The notes beneath the pieces are model-generated. The model was not told the DNA's origin. It did not search any database and was given only the letters and a program-made list of their open reading frames with translations. This document shows, in pieces, positions 16,368-23,810 of a DNA stretch of 64,000 bases (its first letter is position 1; the number at the start of each line of letters is the position of its first letter). The stretch spans positions 1 through 64,000 of the forward strand of contig JBBILI010000023.1 in the NCBI GenBank assembly GCA_037445025.1, written 5' to 3'. A program made the position numbers and the translations under genes. Source of the stretch: CAIQQQ01 sp037445025 (GTDB lineage Bacteria > Pseudomonadota > Alphaproteobacteria > Acetobacterales > Acetobacteraceae).

Positions 16368-17753
16368 TTGAAACGCAGCTTCGCCTTGCGGGTCGCAGCC
16401 CTCGCCGCCGGCCTGGTCGTGATCGTCTGCGGTCTCGGCTTCTTCTGGGGCTATCTGCGGGTGGAAGGCGCGTTGCAGGAGCAGCTCGACGCCGCGATCG
16501 CCAGCGATGCGCAGGATCTGCTGTCGGAGTACGAGGCGGCGGGGCCGGCCGGGCTGGTGGCGAGCGTGACCGAGGCGACGCGGCGGCACGGCATGCAGGT
16601 GCGGCTGCAGACCGCCGATGGCGAGAATGTGGTGGGCAACATCACCGGCGCGCCGGTCGGGATGATCGGATTCGACACGCTGCATCTGCCGGACGGGCGG
16701 GATGTCCGCGCCCTGGGGGCGGGGCTGCCGGGGGGGCTCAATCTGATCGTGGCGGCGGATCTGCAGCCGTTGCGGCGCAGTGCGGCGGCGCTGACCTCCG
16801 CCCTGCCGCTGGCAGGGGCGGTGGCGGCGGCGGCAGCGCTGGTGCTGGGGTTCCTGGTGGCGCGGCGGCTGGAGAAGCGGCTGCGCGCGGTGTCGGACGC
16901 GGCGGGGGCGGTGGCCAACGGCGATCTGTCGCGCCGGCTGCCGGAGACCGGCACGGGGGACGAGTTCGACCGGCTGTCGGCGACCACCAACACGGTGCTG
17001 GCGCGGGTGGAATCGCTGGTGGAGGGGCTGCAGGCGACCACGACCTCGATTGCGCATGATCTGCGCAGCCCGCTGTTCCGGCTGCGCCAGTCGCTCGAGG
17101 CGGCGCTGGCGCGGCCGCGCGAGGCGGAGCGCGACGCGGCGACGCTGGAGACGGCGCTGGGCGAGCTGGACAGCGTGCTCGCGACGTTCTCGGCCCTGCT
17201 GCGGATTGCCCGCGCCGAGGCGGGGCTGGCGGGGGCCGGGTTCGTCGAGACCGATCTCAGCGCGCTGGTGGGGCTGGTGGCGGAGACCTATGAGGCGGTC
17301 GCGGAGGAGGCCGGACAGTCGCTGCGCGCCGAGATCGCGCCGGGGCTGCTGGTGCGGGGCGATCCGGATCTGCTGCGCCAGGCGCTGGCCAACCTGATCG
17401 AGAATGCGATGACGCATGGCGGTCCGGGGGTGGCGGTGCGGGTGACGCTGGGGCCCGGATCAGGATCGGGGCCAGGATTGGGGCCGGTGCTGGCGGTGGC
17501 CGATGACGGGCCGGGGGTTCCGCCGGCGGAATATGGCAAGGTGCTGCAGCGCTTCTATCGGCTGGACGGCAGCCGCAACACGCCCGGCACCGGGCTGGGA
17601 CTGGCGCTGGTGGCGGCGGTGGCGCGGCTGCACGGGGCGAGGCTGGAGCTGGGGGATGCCGGGCCGGGGCTGCTGGTGACGCTGACGTTTTCGGTGGAGG
17701 GATTGCGCGGCGGCCCCGCATCGCTCAAGAGCGATGCGGGGCACATCAGGTGA
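16368..17753 (+). CDS. Sensor histidine kinase
   Basis: This 461-aa membrane kinase is paired with the response regulator upstream. TM1 covers about residues 5-28, a ~110-residue periplasmic sensor region follows, and TM2 covers about 142-163 (PLAGAVAAAAALVLGFLVA). A HAMP domain comes next, then the H-box SIAHDLRSPLFRLRQS with His near 230. The N-box is NLIENAMTHGG, and the ATP-lid motifs are VADDGPGVPP and GTGLGLALVAAVARLHG. The apparent start is TTG at 16368, the first codon after the repeat element. The last ~13 codons lie in a strong hairpin (17714-17741), so the C-terminus may have been extended by read-through into a terminator sequence. Confidence 0.9.
   Translation: MKRSFALRVAALAAGLVVIVCGLGFFWGYLRVEGALQEQLDAAIASDAQDLLSEYEAAGPAGLVASVTEATRRHGMQVRLQTADGENVVGNITGAPVGMIGFDTLHLPDGRDVRALGAGLPGGLNLIVAADLQPLRRSAAALTSALPLAGAVAAAAALVLGFLVARRLEKRLRAVSDAAGAVANGDLSRRLPETGTGDEFDRLSATTNTVLARVESLVEGLQATTTSIAHDLRSPLFRLRQSLEAALARPREAERDAATLETALGELDSVLATFSALLRIARAEAGLAGAGFVETDLSALVGLVAETYEAVAEEAGQSLRAEIAPGLLVRGDPDLLRQALANLIENAMTHGGPGVAVRVTLGPGSGSGPGLGPVLAVADDGPGVPPAEYGKVLQRFYRLDGSRNTPGTGLGLALVAAVARLHGARLELGDAGPGLLVTLTFSVEGLRGGPASLKSDAGHIR
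17714..17741 (+). terminator. Terminator-like hairpin inside the kinase 3' end
   Basis: Perfect 13-bp stem (CCCCGCATCGCTC / GAGCGATGCGGGG) with a 2-base loop, located within the last codons of the histidine-kinase gene. No T-run follows. It is 24 bases upstream of the next gene's ATG. Confidence 0.5.
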
Positions 17754-17764
17754 GGAGCGCTGCC

Positions 17765-18523
17765 ATGACGTCACACGACGCGATCTATCCCAGTCTGCGC
17801 GGTCGGGCGGTGCTGATCACCGGGGGGGCGAGCGGGATCGGCGCGTCGCTGGTGGCGCATTTCGCGGCACAGGGGGCGCTGGTGGCGTTTCTCGATATCG
17901 CCGATGACGCGGCCGCGGCGCTGGTGGACAGCGTGGCCGCGGCCGGGCACCCGGCGCCGCGGTATCTGCATTGCGATCTGCGTGACATCGATGCGCTGCG
18001 GGCGGCGATCGCGCAGGTGGGACCGGTGACGGTGCTGGTCAACAACGCGGCGCATGACCAGCGGCATGCCTGGCAGACGGTGACGCCGGAGTACTGGGAC
18101 GAGCGGCAGGCGGTGAATCTGCGGCATCAGTTCTTTGCCATCCAGGCGGTGGCGCCGGGGATGATCGCGGCCGGCGGTGGCTCGATCCTGAATTTCGGCT
18201 CCATCTCGTGGCGCAACAAGCAGGGCGGCATGCCGGCCTACACCACCGCCAAGGCGGCCATCGAGGGGTTGACGCGGGGGTTTGCCAGCGATCTCGGGCC
18301 GCATCGCATCCGGGTGAACTGCGTCATTCCCGGGTGGGTGATGACCGAGCGGCAGATCGCGCTGTGGGTGACGCCGGAGAGCGAGGCGGATATCGCGCGC
18401 AACCAGTGCCTGCCGGACAAGGTGATGCCGGCGGATCTGGCGCGCATGGCGCTGTGGCTGGCGGCCGATGACAGCCGGATGTGCACAGCGCAGGCCTGGG
18501 TGGTGGATGCGGGCTGGACCTGA
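17765..18523 (+). CDS. SDR oxidoreductase, xylose/arabinose 1-dehydrogenase-like
   Basis: This 252-aa classical SDR has the cofactor motif TGGASGIGAS, VLVNNAA, the catalytic Ser in NFGSISW and the YTTAK pair. The layout AIYPSLRGRAVLITGG, FLDIADDAAA, YWDERQAVNLRHQFFAIQAVAPGM and DAGWT at the end closely resembles what I recall of Caulobacter XylB, an NAD-dependent D-xylose 1-dehydrogenase. A sugar 1-dehydrogenase role is therefore likely, but which sugar is inference. The ATG at 17765 has a gaggag ribosome site; a GTG at 17750 is less likely. No other pentose-pathway gene is adjacent. Confidence 0.88.
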   Translation: MTSHDAIYPSLRGRAVLITGGASGIGASLVAHFAAQGALVAFLDIADDAAAALVDSVAAAGHPAPRYLHCDLRDIDALRAAIAQVGPVTVLVNNAAHDQRHAWQTVTPEYWDERQAVNLRHQFFAIQAVAPGMIAAGGGSILNFGSISWRNKQGGMPAYTTAKAAIEGLTRGFASDLGPHRIRVNCVIPGWVMTERQIALWVTPESEADIARNQCLPDKVMPADLARMALWLAADDSRMCTAQAWVVDAGWT

Positions 18524-18560
18524 GTTTCGGCCCGGATCAGGATGACCGGTGGAGGCTGCC

Positions 18561-18785
18561 ATGTCGGACACGCTGACGCCGCTGATCCGTGATTTTCTGG
18601 ACTGGATCGATGCCGAACCGCGGGCCTACGCGGATGTGATGGATGTGTGGCGAACCTCCTGCCCGCGGCTGACGGTGTGGGAGGATGCGGTGGATCGCGG
18701 GTTTGTGCGGCGGACGCGGACCGGGCGCGACCTGGTGGTGGAGCTGACGCCTTCGGGGCGCGCGTTTCTGGCCGGCCAGGGCTGA
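18561..18785 (+). CDS. Small conserved hypothetical protein, winged-helix-like
   Basis: This 74-aa protein is acidic at the N-terminus (LIRDFLDWIDAEPRAYADVM) and has a pattern (VWEDAVDRGFVRRTR, then LVVELTPSGRAFLAG) reminiscent of the small winged-helix fold in MarR/PadR-type domains. The ATG has a ggagg ribosome site seven bases upstream. It lies 37 bases after the SDR stop on the same strand and is probably cotranscribed. I do not recognise a specific function. Confidence 0.75.
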   Translation: MSDTLTPLIRDFLDWIDAEPRAYADVMDVWRTSCPRLTVWEDAVDRGFVRRTRTGRDLVVELTPSGRAFLAGQG

Positions 18786-18790
18786 TCCGG

Positions 18791-18896
18791 CTAGAGCAAT
18801 ATGGCTTTAGGTGGACTCATCGTGCCATAAAATTGCTCGTCAAAACAAAGAGCTAGAGTGGGGTGGCATCGCATGTCAGATGCCACCCCGATCTAG
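18791..18896. repeat. Nested inverted repeats ending in a strong hairpin
   Basis: CTAGAGCAAT and its partner ATTGCTC (18832-18838) form a loose outer arm. A perfect 11-bp stem GGGGTGGCATC / GATGCCACCCC (18860-18889) follows, bracketed by CTAGA and TCTAG. The ctagagcaat...aattgctc pattern resembles a repeat seen in many Rhodospirillales/Rhizobiales intergenic regions. The hairpin probably terminates the SDR-small protein unit. Confidence 0.55.
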
Positions 18897-18899
18897 GGT

Positions 18900-18946
18900 T
18901 TGAAAGTCTTTTGCTTCTTTTCTTCAGAAAAGAAGTGCTTGCTTCA
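18900..18946. repeat. Dispersed repeat, copy 4 (half element)
   Basis: Only one arm of the double-hairpin element is present: TTGAAAGTCTTTTGC, then the hairpin CTTCTTTTCTTCAGAAAAG, ending gtgcttgcttc. The core and the other hairpin are missing. Confidence 0.7.
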
Positions 18947-19040
18947 CGTTGGCCCGTGACCTGATTCAGTGGATGGGCTGAACCCCCTGCCATGCTTGAT
19001 TCTGGTTGCGTTTGTGCTGGGTTTATGTTCCTATATTTTT

Positions 19041-19610
19041 ATGAATGCCGTTTGTCCCCTTTCCGTTTCTGACCGTCTGGCGCTGATCCTGGATGGGTTG
19101 TGCCGGGCTGTTGCGGCTCGGGCGGGGGGTGGGTTGGCTGCTTGTTTGATTGTTTTGATCTGGGGGCGGGTTCGGCGGGTTGAGCGGCGGTTGCAGGGTT
19201 TGCTGGCGCGGTTTCGGGCGGGGCGGATCTGGTTGCGGGGGGCTCGGTCTGTTGGTGTGGCGGGGCGGGTTCGGGCTGGTGGGTCGGTTCGGGTGCCGCG
19301 GGGCTTTGGGTGGTTGCTGCCGCTGGTTCCGCCCCATGCGGCGGGGTTTGCTTCGCAGTTGCGTGGGGTGCTGGAGGATCCGGAGATGAAGGCGCTGCTG
19401 GCCTCGGTGCCGCAGGCGCGGCGGGTTCTGGCGCCGTTGTGCCGGGCGTTGGCGTTGGAGCCGGCGTTGCTGGGGGTGGTTCCGCCTGTTGTGGTGGAGC
19501 AGGTTGCGGTGGTGCGGAAGGTTCGGGTGGTGCCGGAGCCGTTTCGGATTCCGTTGCCGCGGGGGGTATTGTCTGCGGCGCGGCGGCAGGGTTTTGGCAA
19601 GCGCCGGTGA
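19041..19610 (+). CDS. Hypothetical protein with atypical codon use
   Basis: A 189-aa frame from ATG 19041 (an in-frame ATG at 18969 would give 213 aa and extra hydrophobic residues). The N-terminus (MNAVCPLSVSDRLALILDGLCRAVAAR) is followed by a membrane-spanning stretch (GGLAACLIVLIWGRV). An Arg/Gly/Val-rich region and a Pro/Val-rich end follow. Base composition differs from neighbours, with many GGG, GTT, GGT and TTG codons instead of GGC, GTC and CTG. I do not recognise the function. It is flanked by half repeat elements and several hairpins, so recent arrival or a repeated family is possible. Confidence 0.6.
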   Translation: MNAVCPLSVSDRLALILDGLCRAVAARAGGGLAACLIVLIWGRVRRVERRLQGLLARFRAGRIWLRGARSVGVAGRVRAGGSVRVPRGFGWLLPLVPPHAAGFASQLRGVLEDPEMKALLASVPQARRVLAPLCRALALEPALLGVVPPVVVEQVAVVRKVRVVPEPFRIPLPRGVLSAARRQGFGKRR

Positions 19611-19678
19611 GGGAGCCCCATCCGCTTGCCCGTATTGTTCCATCTTCGTAACTTTATGGGTTTGCCTTGCGGTGGGGC

Positions 19679-19703
19679 GGTGGGTTGCCGAAGTGCAACC
19701 CAC
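19679..19703. terminator. Hairpin after the hypothetical gene
   Basis: GGTGGGTTGC pairs with GCAACCCACC across a short ccgaa loop region, immediately followed by ctacgaagg. The gtgggttgc...gcaacccaccctacg type is a common REP-like sequence in Proteobacteria. It probably terminates the gene at 19041-19610. Confidence 0.45.
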
Positions 19704-19719
19704 CCTACGAAGGACCGTC

Positions 19720-19769
19720 TGACGGATAAAAGTTTTTTGGTTCTTTTTTTCAAAAAAGAACTTCTTGCT
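19720..19769. repeat. Dispersed repeat, copy 5 (half element)
   Basis: Right-hand arm only: CTGACGGATAAAAGTTTTTT followed by the hairpin GGTTCTTTTTTTC / AAAAAAGAAC. It directly abuts a CCAACGG palindrome. Confidence 0.7.
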
Positions 19770-19772
19770 TAT

Positions 19773-19801
19773 ACCAACGGTCATAAAGCATGATCGTTGG
19801 T
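19773..19801. repeat. CCAACGG palindrome, copy 2
   Basis: ACCAACGGTCAT / ATGATCGTTGGT, a 12-bp inverted repeat with one mismatch and a 5-base loop. It is followed by ttggtttggcgcgc, a string that also follows the partial copy at 46.18 kb. Confidence 0.65.
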
Positions 19802-19846
19802 TTGAGTCTTGGTTTGGCGCGCCGCCGCCGGCCAACCCGGCGCGCG

Positions 19847-19897
19847 ATACCAACGGCCTTGATCGATGGAAGAGTTATCGATCAAGGCCGTTGGTAT
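19847..19897. repeat. Long perfect palindrome at the caspase-gene stop
   Basis: A perfect 21-bp stem (ATACCAACGGCCTTGATCGA followed by T, and its exact complement) around a 9-base loop GGAAGAGTT. Its outer arms share ATACCAACGG with the CCAACGG palindromes. The final base falls in the TAA stop codon of the WD40-caspase gene on the minus strand. A GC-rich hairpin (GCGCGCCG ... CGGCGCGC, 19817-19846) lies just before it. It is likely to form a very stable transcript end. Confidence 0.75.
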
Positions 19898-22800
19898 TAC
19901 TGACTTATCCTGGCGATCGGGAACGATCTGAGATCGCGCTGGGCTGCTCTGAACTGCGCGTCCTGATCATGGCCTTTCTGCCGGGCGAGCTGTCCGACAC
20001 GGCGGGAGACGTATTCGCCGAGGGCGAGGGCGCCGAGGTCGTGGTCGGCGTCGCTGCCGGCTTTGCCGGCGAGGGCTTCCTTGACGGCGGTGACGAAGAC
20101 GCCGTTGCGGTTGTCGTAGCTGTCGAGCGCTTCCTGGACGGAGGAGCTGGCGGTGAGGAGGTATCGTCCGGTTTCGTGTCCGACATTGGCGAGGCTGTCG
20201 GCGGTGACTTTGCCGGCGTGGCAGGTGTCGAGGAAGAGCAGGGCGTCGCGGGCCTGGATGCGGGCGAGTTCGGTGACGAGGGTGGTTTCGTCGATGGATT
20301 GGCGGGCCATGGTCTGCCAGGTGGCGATGTCGGACATGTCCTGGGGGACGAGGAGGAAGTGGCCGTTGTCTTCGTCCACCACGCCGTGGCTGGCGACGTA
20401 GAAGAGGAAGGTGTCTTCGGGGCGGATTTTCTGGGCGAGGGTTTCGAAGGCGGCGAGGATGCGGGGCCGGGTGGCGTTCTGGTCGAGGAGTTCGGTGATT
20501 TCGACGCTGCGGAAGAGGGGTTTGGCGGCGGCGGCGATGGCGGTGGTGAAGGTTCTGGCGTCGGCGACGGCGAAGTGGAGCGAGAGTTCGGGGTTGGCGA
20601 AGTGGTCGATGCCGATGGAGAGGATGAAGAGGCGGCCTTGGGGCGGGCCTGGGGTGTCGGTTGCGGTGGCGCGTTCGATCTGGAGCGGGGGGGATTGGGA
20701 GAAGATGGCGCCGTCGCTGTCGTAGAGGCGGAGCTGGACGGTGTTGGGGCCGGGGTCGAGCGGGGCGTTGAGGGTGAGGGTGTTGGTGGCGGCTTTGAAG
20801 CGGCCGGCGATGCGGTCGTTGACGAAGATGTCGAGCACGCCGTTTTGCGGGTCGGTGCTGGTGATCTGGGCGGTGAGGCGGAGGGTGGCGGCGTCGGCGG
20901 GGACGGTGAGGGTTGATCCGGCGCGGCTGGCGAGGGCGGGGCAGGTTCCGTTGGCCTGGGTCTGGCAGGCGCTGACGACGGCGACACCGGGGCGGTGGGT
21001 GAGGCGGGCGCGGACGTCGCCGCGTTCGGCCAGTTTGGTGCGGGCTGGGGTGGGGTCGCCGGCGAGGCGGGCGCGGACGATGTCGGGGGCGTGGAAGAGG
21101 CGGAAGGCTTCGGAGAAGCTCAGCCATTCCGGCTGTTGTTTGCAGCTGCGGTTGAGATGGAGGCCGACGAGGTCGTCGCCGCCGCGTTCGGAGTCGGCGA
21201 AGAAGCCTTCGGGGGTGAACAGGACCCAGCTTGTGGCGTCGGCGGTGACGAAGAGGCTGGCGCGTTCGGTGATGTGGGTTGGGGTGAGGTCGTACCAGCG
21301 GATGGTGCCGTCGCGCAGGGCGGCGACGGCGAGGTGGGCATCTGGGGTGACGGTGACGGCCCAAGCGGGAGCGGTGAGATCGATGATCGCCTGGGTTCGG
21401 CCGTCGGTTGCGATGCGGCGGAGGTGGGTGTCGGTGCCGAGGAGGGCGCCGTCGGGGAGGAGGGCGGCGCTGCGGGCGATTTCGGTGTGTTCGAGGGGGA
21501 TGGGGGAGTTGTTGAGGCGGGGGGCGGAGCTGTCCTTCCAGGCGGAAAGGGTGAGGCCGGGGGCTTCGATACGGGCGGTGGCGAGGGTGGGGTTTTGGGT
21601 GGTTTCGGGCTGGAGGGTCTGGTCTTTGACGGAGAAGCGTTTTGGGCCGGTGGCGGTGGTGAATTCGACGGTGGCGCCGTCGGGGGAGATGGCGAGGCGG
21701 TGGTCTCGGGAGGGGCGCAGGTCGGCCATTGGCGGGGTGGGCGCCAGCTTTATGGTTCCGGTGCCGTCGATGAGGCCCCAGCCCGGGTCTTCGGTGGCGT
21801 AGACGGCGCCGCCTTGGGGGAGGGCCACGAGGTGGCGGATGGTGTCGTGGGCGGCTGGGATGTCGGTGAAGGGGCCGAGGCCGAAATCCTGCCAGCGGCG
21901 GATGAGGTAGGATTTGGCGTCGTGGGCGTAGCCGGCGGCGAGGAGCTGGACACCGCCGCTGGTGTCGTGGGCCCAGGCGACTGCGAGCAGGCCTTCGCCT
22001 TGGAGGTTGGACGTGTCGGGGGTGAAGACGGGGGCGAGGGTTTTGGTGGACAGGACCTCGATATGCAGGTGGCCGGCCTTGTCGGCGGTTTCGCCGGTGA
22101 CGGCGAGCAGGCCGTTGTCGGGGGAGAGCGCGAGGCCCCAGGGGTGGATGCCGGCTGCGAGGGTTGTATCGAGCGTGCGGTGGCCCGCGGGGTCGTAGCC
22201 GCGGATGTGGCCGTCGGCGGCGGCGGCGAACAGGCGATTGTCGCGGGTGAGGACGACGGTGCGGATGGGGGCGGTGATGGTGGGGTCGGTGGCGAGCGGC
22301 TTGCCGGTCGTCGCGTCCCAGACGCGGATGCCGCCCTGGGCGAGGCCGGCGGCGAAGCGGGTTCCGTCGGGAGAGACGGCGAGGTCGTTCACCGGGGACG
22401 GGAGTCCGGGGAGGAGGCCTGCGAGGGTGCCGGTGTCGGCGTTGTAGATGAGGATGTTGAACGTGCCGTCCCAGGTGCCGCCGGTGGCGCCGGCGGCGAA
22501 GACGCGGCGACCGTCCGGCGTGACGGCAACGGCGTAGATCTCGCCTTCCTGCAGGGGACCGATTGGGGGGCGGAGGACGGCGCGGGCGGTGCCGTCGGGC
22601 AGGGACCAGAGGCGGATGGTTTTGTCGTAGCCGGCGCTGGCCATGAGGTGACCGGTGGCGTCGATCGCCAGGCGGGGGACGGCGCTGGTGTGGCCGCCGG
22701 CCTCGATGCGCAGGAAGGGTTCGGTCGGCGGTTCGCCTGCGAACGCGGCGAGCGGCCACAGCAGCATCAGCAGCAGACGGCACAGCGCCGCCGCGTTCAT
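19897..22800 (-). CDS. Exported WD40-repeat caspase (peptidase C14) protein
   Basis: This 967-aa protein begins with a clear Sec signal peptide (MNAAALCRLLLMLLWPLAAFA, cleavage before GEP). A WD40-type beta-propeller region covers about residues 35-500 (GHTSAVPRLAIDATGHLMAS, DKTIRLW, DGRRVFAAGA). The linker motif WVLFTPEGFFADSERGGDDL and a beta-sandwich-like segment follow. The C-terminal caspase domain covers about 723-965 (RLFILSIGIDHFANPEL). The catalytic dyad is intact: His near 805 in YVASHGVVDE and Cys near 860 in LFLDTCHAGK. The signal peptide places the protease in the periplasm, unlike cytosolic caspases of abortive-infection systems. The ATG overlaps the upstream lipoprotein stop (ATGA). 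The substrate is unknown. Confidence 0.88.
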   Translation of the reverse strand: MNAAALCRLLLMLLWPLAAFAGEPPTEPFLRIEAGGHTSAVPRLAIDATGHLMASAGYDKTIRLWSLPDGTARAVLRPPIGPLQEGEIYAVAVTPDGRRVFAAGATGGTWDGTFNILIYNADTGTLAGLLPGLPSPVNDLAVSPDGTRFAAGLAQGGIRVWDATTGKPLATDPTITAPIRTVVLTRDNRLFAAAADGHIRGYDPAGHRTLDTTLAAGIHPWGLALSPDNGLLAVTGETADKAGHLHIEVLSTKTLAPVFTPDTSNLQGEGLLAVAWAHDTSGGVQLLAAGYAHDAKSYLIRRWQDFGLGPFTDIPAAHDTIRHLVALPQGGAVYATEDPGWGLIDGTGTIKLAPTPPMADLRPSRDHRLAISPDGATVEFTTATGPKRFSVKDQTLQPETTQNPTLATARIEAPGLTLSAWKDSSAPRLNNSPIPLEHTEIARSAALLPDGALLGTDTHLRRIATDGRTQAIIDLTAPAWAVTVTPDAHLAVAALRDGTIRWYDLTPTHITERASLFVTADATSWVLFTPEGFFADSERGGDDLVGLHLNRSCKQQPEWLSFSEAFRLFHAPDIVRARLAGDPTPARTKLAERGDVRARLTHRPGVAVVSACQTQANGTCPALASRAGSTLTVPADAATLRLTAQITSTDPQNGVLDIFVNDRIAGRFKAATNTLTLNAPLDPGPNTVQLRLYDSDGAIFSQSPPLQIERATATDTPGPPQGRLFILSIGIDHFANPELSLHFAVADARTFTTAIAAAAKPLFRSVEITELLDQNATRPRILAAFETLAQKIRPEDTFLFYVASHGVVDEDNGHFLLVPQDMSDIATWQTMARQSIDETTLVTELARIQARDALLFLDTCHAGKVTADSLANVGHETGRYLLTASSSVQEALDSYDNRNGVFVTAVKEALAGKAGSDADHDLGALALGEYVSRRVGQLARQKGHDQDAQFRAAQRDLRSFPIARISQ

Positions 22801-23810
22801 CCCGCGAGCTCGAAGCCGGAGCTGGTGGCCTGCTGGGTGACGGCGACGCTTTCGGAGAAGGTGTCGCGCCGTGCCGCGTTGCTGCCGGCCAGGGTGCGGA
22901 CCTCCTCCGGCGGCGGCGCGCCGGTTGCGGCTTGGGCGGCCGGGCGTATGGTGCGGGTGACCGGCGCCGGGCCCTGGAGCGCGGATTGCGGGGCATAGCC
23001 GGTGTTGCCCTGCGCGGTCTCGACCAGGGCATAGCCATCGCGCCGGGAGGTGACCGTCACTGGCTGGCGCGGCTGCAGCTGGCCGATGTCGGGCGCGGCC
23101 GGATCGGGGCGCAACTTCAACGCAGCGGCCTGGCGGATGATTGCGCGGGTGGGCGGCGGTGGCGCCACGGCGGCGGCGGTGCCGGGGGCGAGCGTGTCGG
23201 CGGCGACCTCGAACTGCTGGGTGCGGCCGGAGATCTGCTCGTTGATCTGGCGGGCCAAAGCGAGGTCGCGCTCGGCGCGGGATTTGATCTGCGCCATGGC
23301 AGCGACGGCGGATGAGCGGTCCATGCGGTGCTGGGCGTAGGCCTCGCGGATGGTCTGCGCCGCGCGGAAACGGCAATCGACCAGCTGGTCGAACGCGATC
23401 TGGGTGCGGTCGATCTGGGCGTTCTCTCGGCTGATGTCGCCCTGCATCTGGTTGAACATGCCGGCCTGGTCGCTTTGCTGCTGCTGCAGGGCGGAGAGAT
23501 AGCCGCCGGCGGCACCGAGCGCTCCGCCCGCCACGGCGCCGATCAACGCGCCCTTGAGATTGCCGCCGAGCAGGGCCCCGGCCAGTCCGCCGGTGGCGGC
23601 CCCGATGGCGGCCCCGGTGAGAATCTGCGCGCCGAAGAAATCGCCGGTGGAGTCGAGGGCCACAAGCTGGCGGCGGCAGGAGTCGGTGCCATCATCGGGG
23701 CCGATGCGCGAGGTCTGCGTGGTCAGCTGGCCCGGCGCGCAGCCGGCGAGAACGCTGAGGGAGAGCATGGCGGCCACGGCACGGGAGCGGGCGAGGGGAT
23801 CGAGTCTCAA
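22797..23810 (-). CDS. Glycine-zipper, SH3-like lipoprotein of the caspase operon
   Basis: This 337-aa protein starts at a TTG whose bases overlap the upstream TGA; a ggggagg ribosome site sits eight bases before it. It has a lipoprotein signal (lipobox LAGC). A glycine zipper (AAIGAATGGLAGALLGGNLKG and GALIGAVAGGALGAAGGYL) could insert in a membrane. A charged helical region (AERDLALARQINEQISGRTQ) follows, and an SH3-like segment (ALKLRPDPAAPDIGQLQ, VTVTSRRDGYALVETAQGN). Such lipoproteins are usually envelope scaffolds. It is coupled upstream to a membrane protein and downstream to the WD40-caspase gene. If the TTG is wrong, an ATG at the MLSLSVLAGC position is the alternative. Confidence 0.78.
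   Translation of the reverse strand: MRLDPLARSRAVAAMLSLSVLAGCAPGQLTTQTSRIGPDDGTDSCRRQLVALDSTGDFFGAQILTGAAIGAATGGLAGALLGGNLKGALIGAVAGGALGAAGGYLSALQQQQSDQAGMFNQMQGDISRENAQIDRTQIAFDQLVDCRFRAAQTIREAYAQHRMDRSSAVAAMAQIKSRAERDLALARQINEQISGRTQQFEVAADTLAPGTAAAVAPPPPTRAIIRQAAALKLRPDPAAPDIGQLQPRQPVTVTSRRDGYALVETAQGNTGYAPQSALQGPAPVTRTIRPAAQAATGAPPPEEVRTLAGSNAARRDTFSESVAVTQQATSSGFELAG

Noticed and set aside
19967..23038. 1023-codon alternative minus-strand frame in the caspase region
   Set aside because: Its product is almost all Arg/Pro/His, while the adjacent frame has a signal peptide, WD40 repeats and a caspase dyad.
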